A stretch of 64,000 nt of DNA from Trichomonas vaginalis G3 (GCF_026262505.1 NC_067206.1:3996879-4060878); one strand, 5' to 3'. Positions 10,314 to 21,596 are shown, numbered from the stretch's first letter. A program made the numbers and translations. The notes: generated from the sequence alone by a model not told the origin.

Positions 10314-11569
10314 AGAGGTAGGGCAACGATAGGTCAAAAAGGCTTCTCTGATAGATTTCCTTGCCTTTTGGATATGCTATAATATATAGCCTAGCATGAT
10401 AGGATATGATGTCAAAAGTTAGAACATAACTTAAGATCTTGAGAAAAATGAAAAACAAAAATTACATAAAAAAAGAAAAATTTTATCTAATTTGTTTTTT
10501 GGACCGAAAAGTAATTTTATTGGAATTTCAATACGACACATAGATTTTATTATTAGTAATAAATATAATGGTTACTATTAACAAGGAACCTAAACTAATG
10601 AAAATTTGATTTTAAATATTGTATATGATTATCATAGATTACCAAAATATATTCTATTTATGAGGATATAATATTGATTATTAGTAAATCGTATAAATTT
10701 AATAAATATACCATGAATATTGAATGAATTCTTGATTCATAGGGTAAAACGCGCTTTTATATGATTTAGACAGAGAATTTATGAGATGTAAATAACACAA
10801 TAAAGGTTTATATTGAATATTTTTCTAAAATAAATCGAAATTATAAAAAACAATACATTTATTCATTGAAACTACTTGGACAAATATGAAACAAGCATTC
10901 AGGCAATACTTTTGAGACTTCAACGCATCTGATAATTTTATTATAACTTCACCTCTTATGCTTAGAGTGGAGGTATTGAGATCGTATAAGTATAGATGAG
11001 CTCACATTCAGATATGGATGTGTGAACTTCTGTTTCACTGCAATTTTGAATCAGAATAAACTCAAAACAAGAATAAAATGATATACTCACTCTCTAAATT
11101 GTGTTCGAGATTTAAAGTTGTATGAATAAAACGATTCATCTTTCGAAGCCTCCCATTTAATGAGAGACTTCGAAAGATGAATGTATTCATGTAGATGAAA
11201 TACTATATATGACCATGTGTGATACTAAAGATATCAAAATGTTCATTTTTAAGTGCAATAGAAGGGTTATTCTCTCGTAAAATCTCAATTTAAGGAAGAT
11301 TTAGAAAGAACTCCTTTCCTAAGTAGATAGTTGTGTGTTCTGTCTTTTGGTGATCAGGAACTATGAAATTAAGTCGGACAGAAAGAAGTTCTTTCAAAAC
11401 AGACTCCAAATGAGTTGTTCGAAAAGAACTTCCTTCTGTATATGGATAATTGTTAGTTACCGCATGAAGTATGTGATTTGTGATGATTGAGTTCTCGATA
11501 AATCTAAAATCGGATTAAGATTAATTGAAAACTCAAGTAATTCTTTGAAATCTTTGCTGGCACTATAAT
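10314..11569. other. AT-rich spacer with imperfect hairpins
   Basis: No gene. From about 10930 the sequence is a string of imperfect inverted repeats, for example around 10946-10978 (CACCTCTTATGC / GAGTGGAGG), 11003-11033, 11389-11434 (AGAAGTTCTTTCAAAACAGA pairing with GTTCGAAAAGAACTTCC) and 11490-11535 (AGTTCTCGAT / ATTGAAAACT). The best one is listed separately at 11134. It resembles a more decayed version of the cluster at 52.6-53.3 kb. Confidence 0.55.
11134..11182. repeat. 49-base hairpin, CTCNCAT-NNN-ATGAGAG type
   Basis: Two 23-base arms (ATTCATCTTTCGAAGCCTCC, then cat) with two mismatches around the loop TTA. Length, loop size and apex sequence equal those of the hairpins at 53154-53202 and 53269-53323. 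Confidence 0.8.
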
Positions 11570-11825
11570 AACCAAGAATGAGAATATTATGTTGAATGAT
11601 GAGACGTGTCCCTATCGTAAACGAATCCATAATGGTATGGCTTCACAGTATCTTGTGTTTTGACCGACAAATATTAGCCAGTATGGTGGTCCATCTGTTC
11701 TAACTCTCGGAATGTTTTCCAAGATATCCATAAACCAAGCATTTGGTGTTGAACTAAAGATTTTATCATGAGTGCTTTTTTTGTTGCCTTAGAAACATAG
11801 GGGTCCTTGTTTGGATTCGTCATTT
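11570..11825 (-). pseudogene. Maverick integrase remnant (rve type)
   Basis: A minus-strand segment contains AWFMDILENIPRV followed by YWLIFVGQNTRYCEAIPL. This matches the first-aspartate region of retroviral-type (rve) integrases: 'W-x-D-…-y-l-…-N-x-y-a-x-a-i-P-l'. In Mavericks the integrase lies close to one end, which suits its place at the left edge of M2. Only a short part is recognisable and it is broken. The assignment rests on this motif alone. Confidence 0.55.
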
Positions 11826-11840
11826 TTTAACCCATAAGAA

Positions 11841-12400
11841 ATGGGTTTATTTGGCGCATTAGCAGGAGTTGCATCCAGATTTTTGCCCGCAGTGGGAACA
11901 ATAGCAGAGGTGTATTTGGAGTTGGAAGGAAGATTTTGAGTACATTAGATATACTTAAGAGAAGCACACACTATTATACAAACTGTACAGAAAGGTTGGG
12001 ATGTAGCACGAGATGCAACAAATCTTATTCCAAATCCTGAAACAAGAGAAAAGTTCAAGGAGGATGGACAATGTAGGAAGACAAGCAGGAAACTATTATA
12101 ACAAAGCAATGACTACTATAACCAAGCAGGACACTATATGGACCAAGGTGAAAGATTCTTTAACAGAGGATATAACCATGCACAACAATGGGTAAACAAT
12201 AACCAACCTCAACCGCCTCAAACGTGGGAATGTAAAGTTTTTTACTGAGATGAAATGAACAATACAGCATTGAGACAAATGGGTCAAGATGGATTTGTCG
12301 GCTTCCAGCAGTTACACAACGTGTTTGTCAAGTTCTTCCTATACCTCAGGAAGTTTTAGACCGACTTAAAAAACAACAACAACCAGTTTGAAAACAAACC
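11841..12400 (+). pseudogene. Broken Maverick small gene beginning MGLFGALAGVASRFLPAVG
   Basis: Opens with a hydrophobic, glycine/alanine-rich amphipathic segment (MGLFGALAGVASRFLPAVG), then Asn/Gln/Tyr-rich sequence around 12060-12200. A short amphipathic N-terminus of this kind is also seen at 36228 (MVFSTLSALYGGYKAIDG). In adenovirus-like systems such proteins can be minor virion proteins, but nothing here proves that. Broken in several places. Confidence 0.4.
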
Positions 12401-12426
12401 AAACTAAAATTTTTTACTGAGATGAA

Positions 12427-13016
12427 ATGACCGAAGAAGTTGAAACGGTAGATTTGACACCACAAACAAAAAGTTCAGAACCATTGTCAAAACCTGTCAA
12501 AGAACTTACAGATGAGAGAAAAATTCAATAATAGAAAGTGCCAGGTCTGGAAATACAAACCCTAACTACAAATCACTTTTCATAAAAATGGAACGGCTAG
12601 TATCTCAAAAAAGAAACAGACTCTCACAAATAAATATTTAAGTCTGAAGGAGCTTTCGAGACAACAGATGGAAAAGTTTACTTCACTGCCAACAGTTCAT
12701 TATAGAACATCTCATTGACTTAGAGTCGAAATATTCTAAACTTTACAACAAACACAAAAAGTTGAAAGGAAAACAAAAAAACAATGGCATATGATATTTA
12801 TGAAGATGTTGACGACACAACTGTTCCTGCAAGTGAAGTAAAGTCAGAGAAACCGAAAAGTGACGAAAAACCGATAGAAGAAGAAAACCAAAACTGGAAG
12901 ATAAACCAAAACCAAAGTTTAGTTTGGAAACTAAACCAAGTCAACCTTCATTAGCTGGTATGGGTTGGCGTCAAAGACTTATGGCAGCAGGCGGTTATGT
13001 AAAGTAAAGAAAAAAA
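12427..13016 (+). pseudogene. Broken Maverick small charged proteins
   Basis: At least two short reading frames. One starts MTEEVETVDLTPQTKSSEPL at 12427. A second starts MAYDIYEDVDDTTVPASEV at 12784 and continues Lys/Glu/Pro-rich. Both are rich in charged residues and have no recognised domain. They stand in the same strand and series as the genes on either side. Broken. Confidence 0.4.
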
Positions 13017-13038
13017 AATATTTTTTTATTTTATAAAA

Positions 13039-13700
13039 ATGCCCCCATATAGAATGGATAGAAAGTCTGCTAGAATAAAAGCAGAGTTACAAAGATATGT
13101 TGGAGAGTTTCGAAGAAGTTTAAAATATAGAAGGGAAGACCCATAAAAGTCTATGACAAATTGTCTGGTCTTCGCTACGAAATGGATTTGGAAACAGCAC
13201 GTGCCAATTATCCAAACAGACTAGAGAGGTTAGAAGAAGAACGTCTTATGGACATGCCTTTCGATGTTAGTAACCTCAAGTTGAAGGAAACTTGTTTGTT
13301 AGATGAGAAATATGAAATTCACTGTTGTGAGTCATTTGAAGTCAGAAACAAAAAGACAAAAAGAGTTTTTAGCGAATGGAGCGAAATGACGGATATGCTA
13401 TTATGAAGATGGGTGGAAAACACTATCTTAAACATGTTGTCATTGCAACTCATTTTATACTGAATCCTAACAATTTACCTTTTGTAGACCATAATACCAT
13501 ATAAGAAACGACAATAGACTTGAAAACTTACGTTGGGTCACTCGTTCTGAAAACAATAAGAACAAAGGCAAATTTGGAGATATTGTATTCGAATTTGTCG
13601 ACGAACTAGAAGAAACAATTGAAATTACAGACTATGGCAAGCATACGTTTGAGTTTTACTACTATAGCGAAGAACAAGACTCTTCTACTTTTATACCGCC
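13039..13700 (+). pseudogene. HNH endonuclease remnant in Maverick M2
   Basis: A small frame at 13039 (MPPYRMDRKSARIKAELQRY) is followed by an HNH-type nuclease. Recognisable parts are HVVIATHF, NPNNLPFVDH and NRLENLRWVT, the order seen in phage and NCLDV HNH homing-type endonucleases, where the second His and the Asn-Arg-x-x-N-L-x-W-V block form the metal site. The region before it (13161-13406), with EIHCCESFEVRNKKTKRVFSEW, may be an NUMOD4-like DNA-binding part. Broken in several places. Function in the element is unknown; homing or host-DNA cutting is possible. Confidence 0.6.
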
Positions 13701-14700
13701 GTAAACTATAGGAAATTACAAGTATATTTTACTAAGGCGGGCTATGCTTATGTAAACACTAGAGATACAGATGGAAAAATACGTTCAAATACTCTTAACA
13801 AATTCACAGAAAGCTATATGGCATACCATTTTAAAACAATATATTTTACATATATTAAATGCTTCAGGTTGAAAAACAAAGAACAAAAGTAGCAGATACA
13901 AAACCGTTAACTATATCTTTACAAATTCTGGTAGGACTATTTCAGATGAAGAAATTTCATCCCGAACATACAGGTTTGACTATCCAATTCGTTGGCTTCA
14001 AAGTCCTCAGATGCAAAGGCAATAGGATTTAGAAGAGTTTTGTTTTCAAATAGAAACTAACGCATTTATGTTCGCAGTAATATTTCATGGGCAGTATGAA
14101 GGTTCTGATGGTCTAATAGACAAATTTGACGAAATGAGAATCTTTTACATTCGTTCAGACGAAAGTCTTTGAGAAACTCTAAATGACTTTCAAACTCAAA
14201 TGAACAAATATTATTGGGAATTCAAGAAAAATACGACTCTTTACTAAATGGAACATACTATCTGAACTAGAAATGACAAGATGAACTCCACCGTTTCATT
14301 TCAAAAGATTGAAATTAACCCTCCAAGAGATACAGAGTTTTTATTTTGGAAAGTAGACAAACGTTCTTGGCACAATTTCTTCGGTTACTAAACCAGAACG
14401 AACCATTACCACCAATGGTCCATTTAAATTTATACTTCCACCAGCAGATTTGACAGTTTATAGAAACGTGTTTGACCCTCAAAATTTTATGTGTCATGCA
14501 AGTTTCAGTTCAAGCAACAATATTTTCTATGATTGGTAAGGACTTTTATGACTTTGCTTCTAAATTCTACGAACCACCTAGTAACAGTTTCTCTGACTTT
14601 CAAGTTTGGTTCACAACAAATGGTGTGCAACATATTATTCCATTGTTACTTATGACTTTTATTCCGAATTGTCTTTCATATATAACTACGGAAAAGTGCT
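13701..14700 (+). pseudogene. Unrecognised broken Maverick genes
   Basis: Short plus-strand frames (for example from 13861, MLQVEKQRTKVADTKPLTIS, and from 14281, MNSTVSFQKIEINPPRDTEF) with no stretch long enough to assign. The second ends in Phe/Thr-rich beta-strand-like sequence and could be a structural protein. Many breaks. Confidence 0.35.
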
Positions 14701-14839
14701 GAAAAAGTATTGAAAAATACTTTTAGGTAGCATGTTAGATCTAACACGTTTTCTAACCTCATTTCTAACATCGTAGAAAACTCATGAAAACAATTTATTT
14801 TTTGACACTTTCACAAAAACATAAAAAAGTGAAGTTAAA

Positions 14840-15800
14840 CGTTAAGGTTTACTGAACTGGTTGGATGTCGCTCTTCTGAGTTATGTAGAACGGCTGACCG
14901 AGAAGTGAACAGTGCTCTGAGAATTTGAATTCGTGGAATTGGACTCTCTCTGTTTGGTATTTTTATCCAAGGACGTTTGTTTAGGAACTTACAAGGAGCT
15001 TCTCTTTTGGCGTCCTTTATGTTCGTCGAAAGGAGTGTTTTCTGTATTTGAATTGGAATTCCGGTCGAAGTCTCGAGATTCAGGCAGCCCTTCCAGAAAT
15101 AGTGGTGAACTGACCTTGGGCTTCAATGACCTTGCGCAAGTAGTCTTTTTACGCAGTCGTTAATTAAATTAGGTAAATTCCTCGTCAAATCCTTCTGGCA
15201 TTCCGATCCTTCCATCCGACAGAAAAGTTTTTCCTTCCGACAGAAAAAGTTTTCCTTCCGACAGAAAAAATTTTTCCCGACGACAAGAAAAAATTTCAGT
15301 TGTCCGTCCGTAAACCATTCAAATTTTCGAAAATTGAAACTTTTGGTCGAATTCAGAAAAGTTTTCCTTCAAGAAAAATTTTTCCTTCCGAACAGAAAAA
15401 GTTTTTCCTCGCACAGAAAAAGTTTTTCCTTCCGACAGAAAAAGTTTTTCCTTCCGACAGAAAGGTTTTTCCATCCGACAGGAACAAACAGATGATGACG
15501 TCCACCAACCGAGTCATTCCAAACCAGAGGAACCTAAGACCACAACAGTCTCCTCAGCAACCTCAGTTCCAGCAAGTACCCGAATTTCTACCAAATTTCC
15601 ACTTCAAGTACTTACCCACCACAAGGCTCCCGAACTACCCTCCTCAGCCTATGCCTTACTTCCCCAACCCTTGGATGTTCCAGCAAGCTCCACCCCAGCA
15701 ATTCCAATCTCAGTCCAAATCGAAGAGAGACCAAGATTCGAAGAAGGTCTGAACCGTTTACGCAAAGAGTATGCCCCACTCCAATTGAGAGAAAGTTGTT
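14840..15800. other. GC-richer island with TTCCGACAGAAAAAG repeats and a Pro/Gln-rich frame
   Basis: This kilobase is visibly richer in G+C than its surroundings. It contains about ten imperfect copies of CCTTCCGACAGAAAAAGTTT (15200-15480), then an open frame at 15491-15752 rich in Pro, Gln, Asn and Phe (PQQSPQQPQFQQVPEF). A second frame across the same bases is also open and Pro/Ser/Thr-rich, so coding is not proved. It may be an insert of a different origin into the repeat block. Confidence 0.45.
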
Positions 15801-16599
15801 CCCGGGACAAAAATATAATTTATGTTAAATGTTAGATCTAACACGTTTTCTAACACGTTTTCTGCATCCCTCAAACTTTGTCATACTTCTTCGTAAACTA
15901 AACGTAAATGTTTTGTGAAAGAATATAGCAACCGTCCGGAATTCAGACGGTTGCTTTTATACAAAATTCATGCGGGAAACTTCTTGAGTTTTTGGTTGAA
16001 AGAATACTGCGTGGAGCCAAAAGTGGCTCACCTCAAACAAGCATTTATGAGCTTACCAAAAGGGTGTTACTGAATGAAATTCAAAGGTATTATCATACAT
16101 CCCTGACCTCGTTCATTTTGTTCCCGGACAAAAATATAATTTTAGGATAGAATGGTTAGATCTCACCTGTTTTTTCACCTCTTTTTTCACCTCTTGAATT
16201 TTGTAAGACTTTCTTCGTAAATGTTTGTCAAGACTTCTTCGTAAATTTTGTCAAGACTTCTTCGATATGAAGTGTAAAGACCCAAATATAATTTAGGGTA
16301 GAAGGTTAGATCTCACCTGTTTTTATTCACCTCTTTTTCACCTCTTGAATTTGTTCAAGACTTCTTCGTAAATGTTTTGTCAAGACTTCCTTTCGTAAAT
16401 GTTTTCGTTATCCACTTTGGTGCAGCTCAGTCCAGTAGTCAATGAAATTTACACAAAATATAATTTAGGGTAGAAGGTTTAGATCTAACCCTGTTTTCTA
16501 ACCTGTTCTTCTACCCTCGTGAATTCTTCATAATTTTCCTGTAAGATAGAAAAAGAAAGTTTAGTTTTTATTTCATTTTTTTGTAATTTTTTGTATAAA

Positions 16600-17135
16600 A
16601 ACTGATTTCAGGGATTTTTTTGACGAAGTGTCAAACGTTCACTCGTCAAAAAATAACAGTTTATAATGAAAAAAGTGTCCATTTTTTTTTGTATTTTTTT
16701 GTATAAAAGACATGATTTCAGATTTTTTGACGAAGGTGCAAACGTTCATCTTCAAAAAAATAAGCAGTTTAATAACTGGAAAAAGTGTCATTTTTTGTAT
16801 TTTTTGTATAAAAGACCATGATTCAGGGATTTTTTTGACGAAATTGCAAAACGTTCACTTCGTCAAAAAATAACATCATATAATGAAAAAGTGTCATTTT
16901 TTGTATTTTTTTGTATAAAAGACAATGATTTCAGGTATTTTTTTGAACGAAGTGCAAAACGTTTCACTTCGTCAAAAAAATTAACATTATAAAATGAAAA
17001 AGTGCATTTTTTGGTTTATTTTTTTGTATAAAAGAATTGATTTCGGGATTTTTTTGAACCGAAGTGCCAACGTTCACTTCGTCAAAAAATAAAGTTATAT
17101 AATGAAAAAGCTGTCATTTTTGTATTTTTTTGTAT
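16600..17135. repeat. Five tandem ~105-bp repeats with GACGAAGTG…CACTTCGTC hairpin
   Basis: Each unit reads TTTTTGTATAAAAGAC… ATTTCAGGGATTTTTTTGAC, then GAAGTG and its complement CACTTC around a short CAAACGTT loop, then AATAATGAAAAAGTGTCAT. The hairpin GACGAAGTG…CACTTCGTC also occurs singly at 18940 and at 19810 between genes, so it looks like a 3'-end or control element that was amplified here. Confidence 0.75.
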
Positions 17136-17570
17136 TTGACGAGAATAGTCCGGGTAGATGGTTAGATCTAACACGGTTTTTCTAAACACGTTTTCTAACC
17201 TACATCTTGAATTTGTCAAGAATTCTTCGTAACATGTTTTTCAAGACTTCTTCGTAATGTTTGTCAAACTTCTTCGTCATGTTTTGTCAAGACTTTCTTG
17301 TAATGTTTTGTCAAGGACTTCTTCTACATGTTTTTCTAACCTCAAATTTCTACCCTCTTTGATTCATGACTTTTCGTAAATGTTTTGTCAAGACTTCTTC
17401 GTATGAGTGTAACAGGACCAAAAAATATAATTTAAGGTAAAGGTTAGATCTACCTGTTTTTTCCCTAAACCTGTTTTCTACCCTCTTGAATTTTTCATGG
17501 AATTTTCCCGAAAATAAAAAATAAAAGTAGTTTTATTTTTTATTTTTTTTTTATTTTTATAAAAAAACAA

Positions 17571-18870
17571 AATGTCAGTCCGAAGCAACAACATTCAAAC
17601 AACACACCAAAACTCGTTAGTCATGATCCAACATCTATGTTATAGAAATGAAAAGCTTCATTCCTTCTTCATATACTTTTGAACAGAAATCAGAAGATAA
17701 GCAGGAACTTTTAACAAGTATTTGGACTGTGTGCGAAAGATGAACAAAATGAACAGTATCTTTCGACATGCAGGACTGTGAACATTTAACCCAAATTGCC
17801 TGAAATCCAACAACAAAAAGCTCACTATTCTGAATCGATGAAATTGAAGTGAAACCAACTGACTCAGTAGAAATAAAGAAGTTCATACGAAAGGTAAACT
17901 ATGAATTCTTGGATTTCATTGCAACCATAAGGTTATGGACAAAATTGCGACATGGTATATAAGAATGTTTTGACATATATAAATCTGAAGAAGTTTAAGA
18001 ACCTACGACAATTTGTTTCGTTAGTTCTGAATGTGTATGGCAGATAAGAGATAAGATAAAAGATGTAAATATGGAACCAAGACAAATACAAACCAGCAGC
18101 TTTTGAGATGAAAGAGCAATTGACGCCTTAGTTGTTTAGCAGTAAGTTTCAGAATATAACGCAAAAATGAACCCGCAATAAGTTCAAAATGTAAGGCCAG
18201 CAATGAGGAATATAAACTACTCCGTCAAAGAGATTAGATAAGAATGAGAAACGCTATGCAGATTTAAGAAAGAAATGTCAAACATTGAGTTTGAAACAGT
18301 AAAAAGATAGACAATGACACCAAAGTGGTTAGAATAGGTGATTTAAACGTAAGATACTCAAAGAAATACAACAAATATTCTTTGTCAGACATTATACCCA
18401 TCTGGAAGAAACCGAAGGACTGGGTTAGAATTGCTTCTACTCAGAAAATTTGACAAGAAATCCTGAGCTTATGATATCGTAAGATTTCTATGGAACTACA
18501 GCCACTATTCATATGACAAAAGTCTTATACCAATAGTTTTGTTATGGTTAGACCCAGTTGTTGGATATAACTTCATAACTATGGTCTCATTCGATACGAA
18601 CGTTTCAAGTGAAGGCTACTTTTCATCGATTCAGAACACGAAGGACTTCAATACAAAGAGATATAAGATAGGAAGGACAATAATATAACTCAAAAGATAT
18701 GACAGTACAGTTCAATAGAGTCAAGGTTGGTTTGTAATGATATGAGAGCTGCAGAAACAGAACTACTTTAAAAGTTTGAGAAATGTATGTGCTCCCATAA
18801 AAGGTAAAGAAACGTTGAAGTAGATGAGATAGATAAAGCTATAAAAATGTATTTGACGAACAGTTGCTGA
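17571..18870 (+). pseudogene. Large broken Maverick gene, shared with M5
   Basis: Begins near MSVRSNNIQTTHQ at 17571. The stretch 17980-18860 is matched by the reverse complement of 62700-64000, for example around GACCCAGTTGTTGGATATAA and TCTGAATGTGTATGGCAGAT. It is broken in many places in both copies and no domain can be recognised. Because it is the best shared marker of M2 and M5, it shows that the two are inverted relatives. Confidence 0.6.
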
Positions 18871-19175
18871 AAAAACATGAAAGCGTTTATTTTTGGTCTT
18901 TTTGTGAAAGTCAGAAAATAACGCTAATTTTTTATAAATTTGACGAAGTGTTCAACCTGTCACTTGTTCAAAAAAAATCCCTGAAATCATTCTTTACATA
19001 CAAATAAATGAAATAAAACTTAACTTTATTTTTTTATTTCGGAAAATCATGAAAATTCACGAGGGTAGAAAACAGGTTAGCAAAACCAGGTTGATCTAAC
19101 CTTGCTGACCCTAAAATATATTTTTGTCTGATTACAGCCTCATTTACGAAGAAGTTTATCTCTCTCTTTTTTAAT

Positions 19176-19727
19176 TTGGCTCCTGGTTTGAAAGGTTATT
19201 ATGTTCATAGACTTTTAGTAAACGCTGTATCAATCTGGGCTTCACCTCGTTATGCTTGTTATATTTTCATGATGTTAGATGAACTATATAAAGCAGAACG
19301 TGAAGATATGGAAATGAAACTTCAAGCAAAAGATGAAGTCATTGAATCCAAAGACAAAAGCATACAGAAAAGAATACCACGTTCAGTACCAAAAGGAAAG
19401 GAAAAGAGTTATAAGTATATGATATATACTGAAGAGTTGGAGAAAGAAGAAGACGGTGACATGGTTATGTTGCATTTAGTCAGAAGAAACAACAAGAGCT
19501 TTTATGACTTAGCTAAAATATATAAATCTGACAGAAACTGGTTCTATCGTGAAAACTTACCGATTTCAATGACACCGAATGAAGATGTTAAACAGATAGT
19601 TCAAGACACACTTCCTCAAACACACTATGACATCAAAGGTTGCACAATACTTACATTCAAAGAAGACTTAACATTACTGAAGGAAAAAATAACAGAATAT
19701 TTCGATAACTTCAAAGAGGAAGAATGA
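19176..19727 (+). pseudogene. KilA-N / DUF3627-like protein, incomplete
   Basis: The first residues, GYYVHRLLVNAVSIWASPRY, match the second half of the KilA-N DNA-binding domain of large DNA viruses and phages ('G-x-Y-v-h-…-l-v-…-i-W-a-S-p'). A charged linker of about 60 residues (DEVIESKDKSIQKRIPRS) follows, then a C-terminal domain of the DUF3627 kind found after KilA-N in giant viruses. The protein begins right at the junction with M2, so it is incomplete. Probable role is DNA binding in regulation or replication; this is known for the family only in outline. Confidence 0.6.
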
Positions 19728-19809
19728 AAAAAATCTCGTCGGGTGCCACGTTAGAACCATAGTGGAGAAAACCATGATAAAAACAAAACGCTCCATGTCG
19801 ATCATAATC

Positions 19810-19835
19810 GACGAAGTGCAAATCTTCACTTCGTC
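19810..19835. terminator. GACGAAGTG…CACTTCGTC hairpin between convergent genes
   Basis: A 9-bp stem (GACGAAGTG / CACTTCGTC) around CAAATCTT, placed between the ends of the plus-strand KilA-N gene and the minus-strand gene at 19908. The same hairpin is repeated in the 16.6-17.1 kb block. A 3'-end role is inferred from position. Confidence 0.5.
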
Positions 19836-19907
19836 AAGTTTATTTTGTTTTTACCATTTAATTGTTGTAAAATGTCGATATGAAGAATGAAAAAAATATA
19901 TTTTTGC

Positions 19908-20381
19908 TTAAATGACGTCAGGGTCAATTTCTTCAACCATTTCACTTCCTTCGTCAATGTCAATAGAAGCTTCTTCAACCTTTGGTAAGAATTTCTGTAT
20001 AACATCTTTGTTCGTTATTGTCTTCAGAGATGAAGGATAATATTTCACATTTGTTTCACCCTTCTTATATTCTTTCTGTTCGGAAAGATTCATAGCAATA
20101 CTGAAGAAGTCAATGTTAGAGTTCTTTATGACAGTATAATGAGTATCTTTGACATTCACGAAGAAACTCTTTTGTTTCAAAACTACTGCTAACTCTTGTG
20201 AAGTATAACGTTTGCGGTCAATGACGATAGCTAATGGTCTGACATACTGACCGAACTTAGATTCTTTCACAAACTTCTTGTTAAAGATAACATTAACATT
20301 TGAAGCACCATTGAACTCATTCTTGATGGCATTAGCGAGAGCATTGTATGAAAAGAACTTGCAATCTTGCATGTGTTTCAT
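19908..20381 (-). CDS. Maverick protein of 157 residues, function unknown
   Basis: Begins MKHMQDCKFFSYNALANAIK. The N-terminal half mixes short helices and beta-like stretches (VNVIFNKKFVKES, YVRPLAIVIDRKRYT), and the C-terminus is acidic (EEASIDIDEGSEMVEEIDPD). No motif is recognised. It is divergent from the gene at 20471, with 89 bases between the starts, and convergent with the KilA-N gene. The start is the first ATG, preceded on its own strand by TTTTTATTATA, similar to other Maverick promoters here. Confidence 0.65.
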   Translation of the reverse strand: MKHMQDCKFFSYNALANAIKNEFNGASNVNVIFNKKFVKESKFGQYVRPLAIVIDRKRYTSQELAVVLKQKSFFVNVKDTHYTVIKNSNIDFFSIAMNLSEQKEYKKGETNVKYYPSSLKTITNKDVIQKFLPKVEEASIDIDEGSEMVEEIDPDVI

Positions 20382-20470
20382 TATAATAAAAAGTTCGAAA
20401 TATTTTAAAACTAGCCTTAAAAAATCTAAGCTAATTTTTTTCTAAGAAATTTTTTTATTTCCTACTAAAG

Positions 20471-20707
20471 ATGTATCGGAAGTTGTCTAAGTTAGAACAC
20501 TCGGAAATAAAACAACTTCTTACAGAAGCTAACATAGATGTTGCAAAACATTACGCGACAAACAAAAAATCACTCGCTGACATCCTCAATGACTACAATG
20601 GTGAAATAACTTATGATAGAATTCATGAGTTCATAAATGCAAGAGCATTTCCTTTAAATGACGTTGCTATTGACTTATATCATAGACGTTCATACCTCAT
20701 GAAGTAA
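20471..20707 (+). CDS. Small Maverick protein ahead of the polymerase region
   Basis: A 78-residue protein, MYRKLSKLEHSEIKQLLTEA onward, predicted largely helical and charged. It could be a small DNA-binding protein or the start of the next gene, which follows after only 8 bases. No domain is recognised. Confidence 0.5.
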   Translation: MYRKLSKLEHSEIKQLLTEANIDVAKHYATNKKSLADILNDYNGEITYDRIHEFINARAFPLNDVAIDLYHRRSYLMK

Positions 20708-20715
20708 GAAGAGAA

Positions 20716-21543
20716 ATGTTTGACATAACAAATGCGAACGTTGGTCATACTCGTAAAGCTCTTTCGCATGATGTTCGTCAAGAGATGTTTGACATAACAA
20801 ATGCAAACGTTGGTGAAACAAGAAGAAGAGACGACACACTGAAACAACAGAGAAGAGAGATGTTTAAAAGTGCTATAGAACAAGTTCGCAAAGCTAATAA
20901 TGTCATTCGTTCCATTGACGACAAACCAAAAGAAGGTGAGAGATGGTTAAAGAAAGATGAAGAGAATAGGAAGAGAAATGTGAAGTCAGGCAATAGACTC
21001 ATTGACTTTAACATCGAAGCTTTAGATGAACCAAACAGAGAATATTTACACAAACATTTCGGTAAGGTTTTCATGAGACTCTTAGAGAAGATTAAAATAA
21101 ACTCACAACAGAGATGGATGGTATGTTATAAACTTGGTGGAAAGTATGAATGTTCTACGTTAAACCTCAATAATATTGGAACATTACTACATCAGCTCTT
21201 GAAGGAGAACTTTATATCAGAGATAGAAGCAAATGCTGCAGGTATTGTTGAAATGCACTATGACTTCTTCTTGACAAACATAAAGAATCTTACTGAAATA
21301 AAGATGTATGATTTAACAGAATATGAAGGCTTAACGATGTCAGATGTAAAGAAAGGCAAACCAAAAAAGAGACCATATAGAGATGAAAGCACACTGACAA
21401 ATGACCAGAAAGCCATTTTGGAAGCTCTTAAGCAAACAGGAAACCCAGCACTTATAGAAAGCTTTTGGAAAGATAATGGTGAAAAGAAGTTTTATAAGAA
21501 GAGAAGCGGTCAGTTTGGTAGTATCTTTGCACATTACCTATAA
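20716..21543 (+). CDS. Maverick protein upstream of DNA polymerase B
   Basis: A 275-residue protein. Its N-terminus has a duplicated motif MFDITNANVG (residues 1-10 and about 24-33), then a charged helical region (QQRREMFKSAIEQVRKANNV) and a mixed C-terminal half. In trichomonad Mavericks the polymerase is preceded by a long extra N-terminal region, so this may belong functionally with the polymerase that starts at 21597; a terminal-protein role is possible but not shown. Confidence 0.5.
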   Translation: MFDITNANVGHTRKALSHDVRQEMFDITNANVGETRRRDDTLKQQRREMFKSAIEQVRKANNVIRSIDDKPKEGERWLKKDEENRKRNVKSGNRLIDFNIEALDEPNREYLHKHFGKVFMRLLEKIKINSQQRWMVCYKLGGKYECSTLNLNNIGTLLHQLLKENFISEIEANAAGIVEMHYDFFLTNIKNLTEIKMYDLTEYEGLTMSDVKKGKPKKRPYRDESTLTNDQKAILEALKQTGNPALIESFWKDNGEKKFYKKRSGQFGSIFAHYL

Positions 21544-21596
21544 ATCTTGAACGCTACCAAATCTTCAATGAACTGAACAAAAGAACTGCAACACTT

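Larger units (their letters stand above)
14730..17500. repeat. Maverick non-coding repeat block
   Basis: Holds repeated units of a common plan: ACAAAAATATAATTTAGGGT, then a GTTAGATCTAAC palindrome or variant, then GTTTTCTAACCT-like copies, then CAAGACTTCTTCGTAAATGT repeats. Palindrome copies lie at 14734, 15831 and 17161, with variants near 16155, 16309, 16480 and 17445. The same unit on the other strand forms the leader of M1. It may be control or packaging sequence of the element; no frame is conserved across copies. Confidence 0.75.
11570..19168. mobile_element. Maverick/Polinton M2, old half element
   Basis: A heavily broken Maverick half. At its left it has an integrase remnant on the minus strand, then a string of small gene remnants on the plus strand, a long repeat-rich non-coding block, and a large gene remnant that is also present, inverted, at the right end of M5. 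It stops abruptly at about 19168, where the well-preserved M3 begins. The breaks are too many to count by eye (tens), so it is either old or poorly sequenced. No polymerase or capsid genes are visible in it. Confidence 0.7.

Noticed and set aside
10087-10458. 123-residue minus-strand ORF
   Set aside because: It covers copy 2 of the direct repeat, and the frame is not kept in copy 1.
15300-15490. N-terminal part of the 150-residue ORF (KFFPSDRK repeats)
   Set aside because: It is the translation of the TTCCGACAGAAAAAG repeat; only the later Pro/Gln-rich part could be coding.
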